The notes: generated by a model not told the origin, from the sequence alone. Numbered from the stretch's first letter, positions 1-9,002 are shown. The stretch: DNA of 64,000 nucleotides from Paractinoplanes polyasparticus (GCF_019710575.1 NZ_JAHWFK010000059.1:49985-113984), one strand, 5' to 3'. Made by a program: numbers and translations.

Positions 1-1
1 G

Positions 2-682
2 GCCGAGACCGTGGAACGCTTCGTGAACATCTCCACCGACAAGGCCGCCGACCCGATCAGCGTGCTGGGCCTCACCAAGCGGATCACCGAGCGGCTCACC
101 GCGGACACCGCCCAGCGGCGCGCCGGCACCTTCCTGAGCGTCCGGTTCGGCAACGTGCTGGGCAGCCGCGGATCGGTGTTCACCACATTCAGCGCACAGA
201 TCGCCAACGGCGGGCCGATCACCGTCACCGACCCCGAGGTGACGCGTTACTTCATGACGGTCCAGGAGGCCGTCCACCTCGTCATCCAGGCCGCGGCCGT
301 CGGGCGCGACGGCGAAGCGCTGGTGCTGGAGATGGGCAAGCCGGTGCCCATCGCCGAAGTGGCGCGCCAGATGGCCGCGCTCGCGCCGGAACCGGTCGAG
401 ATCCGCTACATCGGGCTGCGGCCCGGTGAGAAGCGGCACGAGGAGTTGTTCGGCGCGGGTGAGGTGGACCGCCGCCCGATCCATCCGCTGATCGCGCACG
501 TCGAGGTGCCCCCACTGGAACCCGCCCAGGTGGCGCAGCTGCACGCGGACGAGGACCCCGAGGTGCTGATCGCGCAGCTCGGCGCACTCTGCCACGGCGT
601 ATCGGGCCTGCCCCGGCACCTCGAGGCCACGGCGCGTCCGGGCGCACTCAGGCCACCGGAGGGGCTTCCGCGCGGGGCATAG
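2..682 (+). CDS. Polysaccharide biosynthesis protein, CapD/FlaA1-type nucleotide-sugar dehydratase (3' part)
   Basis: This is the C-terminal ~226 residues of an extended short-chain dehydrogenase. The reading frame is open from the left window edge, so the start and the NAD-binding N-terminus are missing. FVNISTDKAADPISVLGLTK fits the substrate-site motif of UDP-sugar 4,6-dehydratases (usually ISTDKAVxPxxxMGxTKR), and the RFGNVLGSRGSV and VTRYFMT blocks are also typical. The family makes 4-keto-6-deoxy sugars for capsule, glycan or glycosylation pathways. The last 35 bp overlap, tail to tail, the helicase gene on the other strand. Family assignment is firm; the exact substrate is unknown. Confidence 0.85.
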   Translation, partial: AETVERFVNISTDKAADPISVLGLTKRITERLTADTAQRRAGTFLSVRFGNVLGSRGSVFTTFSAQIANGGPITVTDPEVTRYFMTVQEAVHLVIQAAAVGRDGEALVLEMGKPVPIAEVARQMAALAPEPVEIRYIGLRPGEKRHEELFGAGEVDRRPIHPLIAHVEVPPLEPAQVAQLHADEDPEVLIAQLGALCHGVSGLPRHLEATARPGALRPPEGLPRGA

Positions 683-3600
683 CCGGCTCCTGGGGCACCT
701 CGGGCACCTCGGGCGGAGCGGCGGTGAGCACCGCGAGCGCCCGCTCCGCCGGCGCCGGCGGTGGGCGGCCGCCGGCCGGCGACGCGATCGCTTCCTCGAT
801 CGCCGCCCGCAGCCGCCGTTCCTCGGCCGCGCGGTCCCGGTGCCAGGCGGTCGACCAGACCTGGTGCAGCCGCCAGCCGAGGTCGCCGAGCAGTTCGCCG
901 CGCAGCCGGTCGCGATCCCGTGCGGCTACCGCGGCGGGATAGCCGGGTCCGTCGCACTGGACGGCGATCGCGTAGACCTCACCCGGGTACGCCGGATGCC
1001 GCACGGCTAGGTCCACCCGCCAGCGCGACGCGCCCACATTGCGGCGCACGGTGTAGCCCCAGGAGGTGATGGTGGCGAACACGGACTCCTCGAAGGGTCC
1101 CGGCTGCGGGGCGCGATCGTCGTGCGGGGCCGGCACGGGGACACCGCGCTCGGCGTAGGCGAGATACGCGACGAGCGCCTGCACACCCTCGCTGTCCGAC
1201 TCGGGGATGTCCCGCGCCCGGACCGAGCTGACTATCTCGATCCGGTGGCGGGCCCGGGTGATCGCCACGTTGAGCCGGCGCCACCCGTACGGGCGGTTCA
1301 GCGACCCGAAGTTCGCGCTGATCCGGCCGTCCTCGTCGTGTCCGTAACCGATCGAAAAGATCATGACGTCCCGTTCGTCGCCCTGCACCGACTCGAGGCT
1401 CTTGACGAAGAACCCGGACAGCCGAGCGTCGTGGGCTCCCGGGTCGAGGACCAGTTCGTCACCCATCGCCCGCTCCACGGCTCGCTGGATCTCGTCGGCC
1501 TGGGCCACCGAGAAGGTCACGACGCCGAGGCTCTGGCCCGGCCGGGTGGCGAAGTGGTGCACCACGCGCTCGGCGACCCGCTGCGCCTCGATCGGGTTGT
1601 GCCGGCCGGTGCCGCGCCGATAGACCCCCGGAACTCCGAAGAGCTCGACACCGGTGTCCGGTCCCTCGGCGTTCGCGCTCGGGAAGGTAATCATGCGCCC
1701 TTGATAGAACCGGTGGTTGGCGAAGGCGATCAGCGCCTCGTGCCGGCTGCGGTAGTGCCAGGCGAGACCGAGCTGCCGGAAGGCGCCGCACCCCTTGGCC
1801 AGCTCCAGGATCGAAGCGAAGTCGTCGACGTCCGTCGCCGCACCGTCCACGCCCGCCGAAGGATCCGGCGCGGCCGCGAAGAAGCAGGGCGGCGGAAGCT
1901 GCCGTTCGTCGCCGGCCACGACCAGCGCCCCGGCACGGTAGATGGCCGGCATCGCGTCGGCCGGCGTCACCTGGGACGCCTCGTCGAAGATGACGACGTC
2001 GAAGCGGATGTCCGGCGGCAGGTACTGGCTCACCGACAGCGGCGACATCATCAGGCACGGCTTGAGTGTGTGGACCGCCTCACCGGCCCGGGCGATCAGC
2101 TCGCGGACCGGCAGGTGCCCGCTCGCCTTCAGCGCCTCCCGGAAGATCACCCGGATCTGCTCCGCGTCGGCCGGGGGCCGCGCGGAAAGCCGGGCGAGGA
2201 CCTCGGCGGGCGCCGCCGCGACCAGGCGGCGGTCGCCGTGCCGAAAGCCGGCGACCAGATGATCGCGGTCCTCGCCGCGCTGCGGCCGGAGCCGGCCGTC
2301 GGTCAGCAGGATGCGCTCGGCCCACGCCCGATACACAGCCCGGCGAAGCACCGGAACCACGTCGCGGGCCTCGACGTCGCGCTCCGCACAGAACTCCACG
2401 GCGGTACCGAGGCCGAGCTCCGCGAGCTCGTCACGGGCGGCGAGATGGTCGAACCACTCCTCGGGGCCGGTGGCATCGTCGCGAAGGTCGTCGAGCAGCC
2501 GCCGGGCGCGCTGGTAGTCGTCCAGGTCCACGGTCAGCTCGTCGTGCCGAGCCGGGCCGAACGCCGCGAGGAGGGCGCGGCGGTCCCGCTCCCAGCCCGC
2601 GACCAGGTCCGGGAGGGCGTCGTCGGGGCGGGCCGCGGCCAAGGCCCGTACCTGTTCCTCGGTGAGCGGCCGGTCCGCGCCGGTGACGAGCCGGCGGGCA
2701 GCGGCGGCCCACCCGAGGGCGGCCTCCAGCACCCGATGGTCGGCGTCCGGGGGCACCTGATCGGCGCCGAACAGGCTCTCGTACCGGCGCGCGTCGACAT
2801 TCAGCTCGTCCTGCGCCTCGACGGCCGTCCGGCGCAGCTCGGCCAGCCGCCGGACCTCCGCGTAGTCCAGGTCGCGTCCGGTCGCGGCACCGAACGCACG
2901 CATCGCGCGGGCGGCCGCCCGCAGCGGCGCGACCTGGGCCCTCAGCCAGGCGACTGCGTCCTCGACGGTGCCGTCAGCGAGCCGCGGATGGGCGGGCTGC
3001 CAGCGGTCGAGGTCGGCCCGGGCCGCGGTGGCCAGGCCGATCGACTCGAGGTCGGTCTCGGCCGCGCAGACGTGGCGGACGACCGCCGGCAGCGCCTCCG
3101 GCGGAGCCCAGCGGACCGCCTCCGCAGCCACCTGGACGGCCGCGTCGAGCGCCGGGAAGTCGGTCGCGGGACCGCGCCAGTAGCCGCCCAGCACCATCGC
3201 GTACGACTGCTCCGCCGCGGCCAGTCCCCACCGGGCGCGCTGCCACGCCAGCGCGGTGTCGAGGCGCGACATGGCCTCCCGCACGTCGGCCCCGGGGCGG
3301 ACGAACGCGGCCACCATCCGCCTGTCCCGGCGGTACGCCGGCCCCAGCCGGCGAAGACCACGGGCGTGGTCGGCGACGCTGGGGATGATCCGGTCGAGCG
3401 GCTGGCCCAGGATGGCCTCGGTGAACATCGGCCGGGCCCGTGCCTCGGCCGCGGTCAGCGTGTCCAGGCACTGTCGCAACGTCACCGCGCCGGTCGAGAC
3501 GGTGGCGAGGACGCCGGGACCGAACCAGAACGGCTCGGGCCGGTACGGCCGGCCACTCAGCTCCGCGAGCGCAGCCAGCCTGCGCACGTCGGCGAAGACC

Positions 3601-5477
3601 ACCACACGCGGCAGCCCGAGCCGGGCGGTCGCCAGGTCGAGGTTCACCCGGTGCTTCTCCCACCGGCCGCCCTCGTCGGCGTACCGCCGCGCGAGGTCGT
3701 CGGCCGCGTCGGCGGTCAACGCGGCCGGATCCACCGCGACGTCGGGCAGCTCCGTGTCGGTGGGCAGCGCCGACCAGGGCACACCGGCGCGGGTCCGCAC
3801 AGCCTCCCGGGCCCGCCGCACTGCGGCGAGCCGCAGCTCCAGATCGGCCAGAGCCGCCTCGGCCGGCGCCAGGCTCGGTGCGGTGAGCCATGCGTCGCGA
3901 GCGTCCGGCGGCCGGTGAGCAGCGTGCGCGAGCAGGTCCGCCAGCAGACCGGCTCGGCTCGGCCGGTCCACGTCGAACGCGGCGGCCACCTCGGCGTTGC
4001 GGCGGGTGGCGGCGGCGAGCCGGCCGAGGGCGAGTCCGGCCCGGGCGAGCACGTCGTCGAGCGGCCCGCGTTCGACGACGTGGCGCCACGGGAAGCGGCT
4101 CTCGCCGGCGGCCCGCCAGGTGTGTGCCAACCGTTCGGCCGCGTCCTCGATCCGGCGCATCGCCTCGGCGGTGAGCGTGGCCCGTGCCAGGTCCGGCACC
4201 GGGGCGTCGGGGAGCCCGGTGAACTGGGCGCAGATCCCGAGGGCGTCGTGCAGCGTCGCGCCGAGCGGCTCACGTACCTCGTTGACGGCCGCGGCGTAAG
4301 CGGTGAGCCGCTCCCGCACCGGCCGCAGGCGATCGTGCGCTCCCGCCGGCGGAGCGGGAGCCCGGTCCACGGCGGCCGCGAGGGCTGCCGCGACCTCCTT
4401 CCGGCCGGCCTGCCTACTGTGCAGGTCCAGCAGGTACGGCTCGAGTCCGGCCTCGGCCAGCCGGCGGCGGACCACGTCCAACGCGGCCGCCTTGGTGGAG
4501 ACGAACAGGATCCGCTTCCCCGCCGCCAGCAGGCAGGCAATCATGTTGGCGATGGTCTGCGACTTGCCGGTGCCGGGCGGGCCGTCCATCACGAAGCTGT
4601 GACCCGCCACCGCGGCCGCCACGCAAGCGCGCTGGGACCCGTCCGCGTCCAGCACGAGCGGCACGTCCTCGGGGGGTGCCTGCTCGTCGACGGTCGCCGG
4701 GTTGAGGGGGACGAAGTCGAAGGCGCCGCCGGGCTTCCCGGTGGTGGCCAGCGCCCGCACCACCGGGTGGGCCACCACGCGAGCCTCGTTGTCGAGCAGA
4801 TCCCGGTACAGCGCCTCCTTCTGAAAGGTGAAGCAGGACAGCAGGGCGATCGGTTCCAGGCGCCATCCGTCGCGGCCCGCGATCGCCGTCTCCAGCCGGG
4901 ACCAGAACGCGGCCAGGTCGCCCTCCGCGAGCGGGTCCTCCATGGGCAGGTGCACGCCGAGCTCCCGCAACCGGATGGCGAGCGCCGGATTCACCACCGG
5001 GTCGTCGTCACGCCAGCGGAGGCGGCCCAGCTCTCCCGCGCGTCGAGGGGCCAGCGTCACGGGGACCAGCAGGGCCGGGCTGGCGCACTCGACGTCCTCC
5101 TCGTCCCGCCAGCGCAGCTCGCCGGCGGCGACGTACAGCACCGACATTCCGCGGTCGAGATACTCCCGGTCCGCGGTCCGCTGCAGGCGCCGCAGCACAG
5201 CGGCGGTCAGCCGGTCGGCGCCCGGGCCGGACTGGCCGGGTATCGAACCACGGAACGCGCATTCCCCGGTCGCGTGCAATGTCCGTACGAGTGCCGCGGG
5301 CGCCGGATCGGTGAGCTCGACGAGGGAACCCTTGGCGGCCCGGAGGTCGACCAGCCGGTTGGTCGCTCCGAGGTCCACGAGCGAGTCGCGCCACACCCGC
5401 AGTGCCGCGCGTACCTGCTCGTCGTCACCCACACCCCTGATTGCAGCAAGTGGCTCCGCGGCGTGCTGCCGTTTCAC
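648..5477 (-). CDS. Very large superfamily 1 helicase with DUF4011-like N-terminus and C-terminal Vsr/MTES_1575-type nuclease domain
   Basis: This 1609-residue protein is a probable DNA/RNA helicase-nuclease. The N-terminus (about 25-60, WRDSLVDLGATNRLVDLR) resembles DUF4011. Walker A GPPGTGKSQT lies near residue 299, Walker B FDEASQVTPADAMP near 1163 followed by AGDERQLPP, and the SF1 motif VI LNVAITRARH near 1400. Residues about 1460-1545 (ESVF...WRVDLAV...IAVQCDGPGY) look like the PD-(D/E)XK/Vsr-like MTES_1575 nuclease found at the end of these helicases. The 600-residue middle is probably helical with no recognised motif. Proteins of this architecture are recurrent in defence islands, and the TIR genes are only 0.6 kb away. 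The start is divergent from the nitroreductase, 40 bp apart. The defence role is inference. Confidence 0.85.
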   Translation of the reverse strand: MKRQHAAEPLAAIRGVGDDEQVRAALRVWRDSLVDLGATNRLVDLRAAKGSLVELTDPAPAALVRTLHATGECAFRGSIPGQSGPGADRLTAAVLRRLQRTADREYLDRGMSVLYVAAGELRWRDEEDVECASPALLVPVTLAPRRAGELGRLRWRDDDPVVNPALAIRLRELGVHLPMEDPLAEGDLAAFWSRLETAIAGRDGWRLEPIALLSCFTFQKEALYRDLLDNEARVVAHPVVRALATTGKPGGAFDFVPLNPATVDEQAPPEDVPLVLDADGSQRACVAAAVAGHSFVMDGPPGTGKSQTIANMIACLLAAGKRILFVSTKAAALDVVRRRLAEAGLEPYLLDLHSRQAGRKEVAAALAAAVDRAPAPPAGAHDRLRPVRERLTAYAAAVNEVREPLGATLHDALGICAQFTGLPDAPVPDLARATLTAEAMRRIEDAAERLAHTWRAAGESRFPWRHVVERGPLDDVLARAGLALGRLAAATRRNAEVAAAFDVDRPSRAGLLADLLAHAAHRPPDARDAWLTAPSLAPAEAALADLELRLAAVRRAREAVRTRAGVPWSALPTDTELPDVAVDPAALTADAADDLARRYADEGGRWEKHRVNLDLATARLGLPRVVVFADVRRLAALAELSGRPYRPEPFWFGPGVLATVSTGAVTLRQCLDTLTAAEARARPMFTEAILGQPLDRIIPSVADHARGLRRLGPAYRRDRRMVAAFVRPGADVREAMSRLDTALAWQRARWGLAAAEQSYAMVLGGYWRGPATDFPALDAAVQVAAEAVRWAPPEALPAVVRHVCAAETDLESIGLATAARADLDRWQPAHPRLADGTVEDAVAWLRAQVAPLRAAARAMRAFGAATGRDLDYAEVRRLAELRRTAVEAQDELNVDARRYESLFGADQVPPDADHRVLEAALGWAAAARRLVTGADRPLTEEQVRALAAARPDDALPDLVAGWERDRRALLAAFGPARHDELTVDLDDYQRARRLLDDLRDDATGPEEWFDHLAARDELAELGLGTAVEFCAERDVEARDVVPVLRRAVYRAWAERILLTDGRLRPQRGEDRDHLVAGFRHGDRRLVAAAPAEVLARLSARPPADAEQIRVIFREALKASGHLPVRELIARAGEAVHTLKPCLMMSPLSVSQYLPPDIRFDVVIFDEASQVTPADAMPAIYRAGALVVAGDERQLPPPCFFAAAPDPSAGVDGAATDVDDFASILELAKGCGAFRQLGLAWHYRSRHEALIAFANHRFYQGRMITFPSANAEGPDTGVELFGVPGVYRRGTGRHNPIEAQRVAERVVHHFATRPGQSLGVVTFSVAQADEIQRAVERAMGDELVLDPGAHDARLSGFFVKSLESVQGDERDVMIFSIGYGHDEDGRISANFGSLNRPYGWRRLNVAITRARHRIEIVSSVRARDIPESDSEGVQALVAYLAYAERGVPVPAPHDDRAPQPGPFEESVFATITSWGYTVRRNVGASRWRVDLAVRHPAYPGEVYAIAVQCDGPGYPAAVAARDRDRLRGELLGDLGWRLHQVWSTAWHRDRAAEERRLRAAIEEAIASPAGGRPPPAPAERALAVLTAAPPEVPEVPQEPAMPRAEAPPVA

Positions 5478-5517
5478 CGAAGCTGCCCGAGCCGCCCCGG
5501 ATGTGTTTGGATGTGCC

Positions 5518-6021
5518 GTGCGGTTGAGCGAGGTTGTTGTCCGGCTGGGTCATCGACGATGGTTCGCCGCCGCCGGGCGGTTCCTGATGCCGCTCGACCG
5601 GCGGTTGATCCGGCTCACGAGGGGGCGCCTCTCGGTGATCGGGTGGCGCACGGCGCCGCCGACGCTGCTGCTGACGACGCGCGGGCGGACCAGCGGCCTG
5701 CTCCGCGAGCGGCCGCTGCTGTACGCGCGGGACGGTGACGCGTACGTGGTGTTGGGCTCGAACTGGGGTCAGGCCCGGCACCCGGCCTGGTCGGGCAACC
5801 TGCTGGCCGACCCGGCCGCCACGATGACGATCGACGGCGAGACCACCACCGTGCGGGCCACGCTGCTGGAGGGCCCGGAGCGGGACAGGGTGTGGCCGCT
5901 ACTGCTGCGGGTGTGGCCGGCCTACCGGGACTACGACGCACGCGCCGACCGTACCCTGCGGATCTTCCGGCTCGATCCGGTCCGGCGAGACAATGCTGAC
6001 ATGGGCGGCAAGGCCGGGTAG
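5518..6021 (+). CDS. Nitroreductase/deazaflavin (F420)-dependent oxidoreductase family protein
   Basis: A 167-residue protein resembling the DDN-type F420-binding split-barrel family common in actinobacteria: the core TLLLTTRGRTSGLLRERPLLYARDGDAYVVLGSNWGQARHPAWSGNLLADP carries the typical TxGRkSG...R...P and SxGG/NWGxxxHPxWxxNL signatures. Members bind F420 or related cofactors and reduce or redox-buffer small molecules, often at the membrane. A GTG start at 5518 is chosen because the frame upstream is antisense to the helicase and the family usually starts just before this helix. It is followed after 53 bp by the TIR genes on the same strand. Substrate unknown. Confidence 0.85.
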   Translation: MRLSEVVVRLGHRRWFAAAGRFLMPLDRRLIRLTRGRLSVIGWRTAPPTLLLTTRGRTSGLLRERPLLYARDGDAYVVLGSNWGQARHPAWSGNLLADPAATMTIDGETTTVRATLLEGPERDRVWPLLLRVWPAYRDYDARADRTLRIFRLDPVRRDNADMGGKAG

Positions 6022-6074
6022 TTTCGGCTATATCGTCGGTCTCGGGAGGCCGGCGACGGACCAGGGCGGAGCGC

Positions 6075-6710
6075 TTGGCGTACACGGAGAAGACGGCGGG
6101 TAGCGCGTCGACGTCCGTGCCGGCGTTCGACGTCTTCCTCAGCCACGACCATGCGGACGCCGAAATGGTCGAGGAGATCGGGCGGCTGGTCCGGCAGAAC
6201 TACGGGTATCGGGTGTGGCTCGACCGCTGGGTTCTGGTGCCCGGCGGCAATTGGCAGCAGGAGATGACGAAAGGGCTCGGCGAGGCCGCCACATGTGCGG
6301 TGTTCATCGGCAAGCAGACCGCGCAGGGGTGGTTCAGACAAGAGATCGAACGCGCGCTGAACAACCAGGCCGCGCATCCCGACTATCGCGTCATTCCGGT
6401 TCTGCTGCCGGATGCCCCGCCGGGTCACCCGAGTGCCGTGCTGCCAGGGTTCCTCGAGCTGCGGACTTGGGTCGACTTCCGTGCCGGCCTCAGTGATTCC
6501 TATGCGCTTCACCTACTGCGTAGTGGTATCGCAGGAATCGCACCGGGTCCATGGCCTCCGCTGGAGATGCCGCCCTTGGCGGTAGACGGCGACGTCGTGC
6601 TCGACTCGATCAAACGGGAGTTGCGGGACCTCGACCAACTGAAGGACCTGCTGCACGAGACGGTCATCATTGAGATGCAGCGCCGCATCCTGTCGCGGAG
6701 GTTCACGTGA
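6075..6710 (+). CDS. Stand-alone TIR domain protein
   Basis: A 211-residue protein made mostly of one TIR domain. FDVFLSHDHADAE (18-30) is the first strand and box-1-like region, VWLDRWVLVPGGNW (47-60) is the BB-loop region, and GWFRQEIERAL (85-95) carries Glu90 in the W-x-x-x-E setting where enzymatic TIRs hold their catalytic glutamate. This suggests NAD+ cleavage, as in bacterial immune TIRs, but activity is not shown. Residues about 170-211 form a charged helical tail. The start is TTG, preceded by GGGCGGAG; no other start lies in frame upstream. Its stop overlaps the next gene's GTG by 4 bp, so the two are almost certainly co-translated. Third positions are more A/T-rich than in neighbouring genes. 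Confidence 0.85.
   Translation: MAYTEKTAGSASTSVPAFDVFLSHDHADAEMVEEIGRLVRQNYGYRVWLDRWVLVPGGNWQQEMTKGLGEAATCAVFIGKQTAQGWFRQEIERALNNQAAHPDYRVIPVLLPDAPPGHPSAVLPGFLELRTWVDFRAGLSDSYALHLLRSGIAGIAPGPWPPLEMPPLAVDGDVVLDSIKRELRDLDQLKDLLHETVIIEMQRRILSRRFT
6697..6701 (+). promoter_or_regulatory. Ribosome binding site for the TIR-TPR-Crp gene, inside the TIR gene
   Basis: GGAGG lies 5 nt before the GTG at 6707 and inside the end of the upstream TIR gene. It fixes the start of the fusion protein and supports translational coupling. The GTG itself sits in a 6-9-6 inverted repeat (TCACGT at 6703-6708, ACGTGA at 6718-6723) that could fold over the start. Confidence 0.6.
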
Positions 6711-8527
6711 GCACAGAACGTGACAGCGCGAGTCGAGTCCTCATCAGCTACGCGTCCGGCGATGTGGGCGAGGCCGAGTCCATCGCACGGATGCTCACCG
6801 GCGTCGGCTTGAGGCCATGGTTCGATCGGTGGGACCTGGTGCCAGGCAGCGACCGGCTCGCGTCCGTGAGCAGGGCGATGGCCGCAGCGAAAACAGTGCT
6901 GGAGTTGATCGGGGCGCGGTCGGACGAGCATTGGCGTGAAGTCGAGCAGTTGGCGTCGACCGAAGGTGTGCCCCGATTCGTGCCGGTGCTGCTGCCGCAA
7001 GCGATTGAAGTTCCCGTTGGTCTCGCCGATCGTGAGCCTGTGGATCTGCGTGGCCTGAGGTTGGATTCGATAGAGGCTGTTACCGCGCTTGTCCGCGCCG
7101 TAATGGGTACGGCTGACCCTGTCGGGCCGCCGCAGACTGCTGCGCCCGATGACTTGCAGCGGGCCCTCGGCTCCGCGCGCCGGATTCTTGGTGAGGACCA
7201 CGTCGAGACACTCATCGTGGCGGCGAACCTTGCCACTACTTTGCACCTGCGCGGTGACTACGGGGCCGCCCGGCGAGTGTTCGAGGATGTCGTTGAGCGC
7301 AGTCGGCGGGTGTTCGGCGACGAGAATCCGTTCACTGTTACCGCCGGCGCCAATCTCGCCGCCTCCCTGTGGTCGCTCGGCAGCTACGAACGGGCTCGAC
7401 AACTGCTCGAGGATACGATTGCTGTGGCGGGCCGGGTGCTCGAGCCGGACGGTTTGGATCTCGGCAAGCTGCACGGCAACCTGGCAGTGGTCCTTCACGA
7501 CCTCGGCGACAATGACCGAGCGCTTGACGAGTGCCGCGAGGCCCTACGGATCACCGAAGCCGTTCTCGGCCCTGACCACCCGGCGGCCGCCAGTCGGCAC
7601 GTCGACCTCGGTGACCTGCTGGAGAGCGTGGGCCGGCTGGCTGCGGCGGCCGAGGAGTATCAACGAGCGCTGCACACCAACGAGGCCGCCTTGAGGCCGA
7701 ACGACCCTGCCGATGAAGTGGACGAAGCCGTCATCGATCTTACCGACCGGCGGATTGAAGAAGGGGCGACCGCCGGGCCGGCCGGAGTTGATCACTCAGC
7801 TGAACCTCCCGGGGACGAGATTGATCGGCTTGCGGGGGTTGAGATCTTCTCCGGCTTGGAACCGGCCGCCCACCAGCAGATCATCGCCGTCGCGACTCCA
7901 CGTTCCTACCGCAAGGGCGAGACTCTTTTCTTCGAACATGACCCCGGCGAGTCCCTGATCATCTTGCGCCGAGGCGCAGTCGCCATCTTCCGCACTGCGC
8001 CTACCGGCGAGCGCCGAGTCCTCACCGTGGTTCGTCCGCCCGACGTGATCGGTGAGGTGTCACTCCTGGATTCCTCCGCCCGCAGCGCGTCGGCCGAAGC
8101 CATTGAGGACTCGCAGACGCTGAGCCTGTCGCGGTCGGCGTTCTTCGACCTCATTCGCGCCCATCCGCGCATCCTCGACGCGGTGATGCGCTCGGTCGGC
8201 GGGCTGATCCGCCGGCTCACCGAGCAGAACACCGACCACGTCTTTCTCGACCTGCCGGGCCGGGTGGCCAAGACTCTGGTCCGGCTGGCCGGCGACTCGC
8301 AGGCGCCATTGATCACGATCGAGCTCAGCCAGAGTCAGCTCGCCGAGATGGCTGAGGGCTCGCGGCAGAGTGTCAACCAGGCCATCGGTTCATTCGCCAC
8401 CCGCGGCTGGCTGCGTGCCGAGGGCCGCCGGATCGTCGTCAGCGATTTGCCGGCGCTGCGGCGGCGAGCAGGAATGAGGGAGCCGAACGAGGGTCGTCGC
8501 TCGCCGGAGGCTCATTGGCCGGCATGA
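6707..8527 (+). CDS. TIR-TPR-cyclic nucleotide-binding domain-Crp-type HTH fusion protein
   Basis: A 606-residue four-part protein. Residues 9-130 are a TIR domain (VLISYASGD at 11-19, WFDRWDLVPG at 38-47, SDEHWREVEQL at 72-82, with Glu78 in the catalytic-glutamate position). Residues about 155-333 hold four ~42-residue kinesin-light-chain-like TPRs. Residues 375-495 are a cyclic-nucleotide-binding beta-roll, with GEVSLLDSSARSA (449-461) matching the phosphate-binding cassette GE...RxA. Residues 510-580 are a Crp-type dimer helix and winged HTH (LSQSQLAEMAEGSRQSVNQAI). TIR domains act as NADases or nucleotide-signal makers and Crp proteins as ligand-gated transcription factors. The combination suggests one protein that makes or senses a nucleotide signal and acts on DNA; the ligand and targets are unknown. 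It overlaps the upstream TIR gene by 4 bp. Confidence 0.9.
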   Translation: MSTERDSASRVLISYASGDVGEAESIARMLTGVGLRPWFDRWDLVPGSDRLASVSRAMAAAKTVLELIGARSDEHWREVEQLASTEGVPRFVPVLLPQAIEVPVGLADREPVDLRGLRLDSIEAVTALVRAVMGTADPVGPPQTAAPDDLQRALGSARRILGEDHVETLIVAANLATTLHLRGDYGAARRVFEDVVERSRRVFGDENPFTVTAGANLAASLWSLGSYERARQLLEDTIAVAGRVLEPDGLDLGKLHGNLAVVLHDLGDNDRALDECREALRITEAVLGPDHPAAASRHVDLGDLLESVGRLAAAAEEYQRALHTNEAALRPNDPADEVDEAVIDLTDRRIEEGATAGPAGVDHSAEPPGDEIDRLAGVEIFSGLEPAAHQQIIAVATPRSYRKGETLFFEHDPGESLIILRRGAVAIFRTAPTGERRVLTVVRPPDVIGEVSLLDSSARSASAEAIEDSQTLSLSRSAFFDLIRAHPRILDAVMRSVGGLIRRLTEQNTDHVFLDLPGRVAKTLVRLAGDSQAPLITIELSQSQLAEMAEGSRQSVNQAIGSFATRGWLRAEGRRIVVSDLPALRRRAGMREPNEGRRSPEAHWPA

Positions 8528-8609
8528 ACCACTTCAGGCCGGGCATCGCAATCGGCGCCGACGTTCACGTCCGTTGCATCGCCGGCCCGCGTACCCGGAA
8601 GGAATGCCG

Positions 8610-9002
8610 ATGAGTGGCACCGATCTGCGCAAGGTCTACCTCGCCTACCTTGAGGCGGCCAACGCCCGCGAGTTCGATCGTATGGCCGAGTTCGCTCACG
8701 ACATCGTCGTCTTCAACGGCGAGGCCGTGTCCCGTGATGACTACGTCGCCGCGATGCGGGAGGCCGTCGGCTCGGTGCGGGACTATGTCTGGCACCTCGA
8801 CGACCTGCTCGTCGAGGATGACCGGGTGGCGGCCCGGCTGACTGTCACCGGCACGCCGGTGACGGAGTGGCTCGGCCTGCAGCCCACCGGCCGCGACGTC
8901 ACCTTCACCGAGTTCGCGTTCTACCACTTCCGCGACGGCCGCTTCGAGCGCATGTGGTACCTCCTCGACGCCCGGGCCATCGAGAAACAACTGGCAGCCT
9001 GA
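8610..9002 (+). CDS. SnoaL-like/NTF2-fold protein (ester cyclase family)
   Basis: A 130-residue single-domain NTF2-like protein: helix LRKVYLAYLEAANAREFDRMAEFAHDIVVFNG, then the barrel including TGTPVTEWLGLQPTGRDVTFTEFAFYHFRDGRFERMWYLLD, the pattern of SnoaL-type polyketide cyclases and related ester cyclases of unknown substrate. The ATG at 8610 was chosen because GGAAGGA ends 6 nt before it; an ATG two codons upstream (8604) overlaps that site. It stands alone, 82 bp after the TIR-fusion gene on the same strand, and converges on the acyl-CoA dehydrogenase. Function cannot be inferred from the sequence. Confidence 0.8.
   Translation: MSGTDLRKVYLAYLEAANAREFDRMAEFAHDIVVFNGEAVSRDDYVAAMREAVGSVRDYVWHLDDLLVEDDRVAARLTVTGTPVTEWLGLQPTGRDVTFTEFAFYHFRDGRFERMWYLLDARAIEKQLAA

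Noticed and set aside
1122..5738. A 1538-aa plus-strand open frame opposite the helicase
   Set aside because: It is an antisense reading of the helicase gene, with Arg/Gly/Pro-rich filler and no domain motifs; the helicase strand shows full SF1 motifs.
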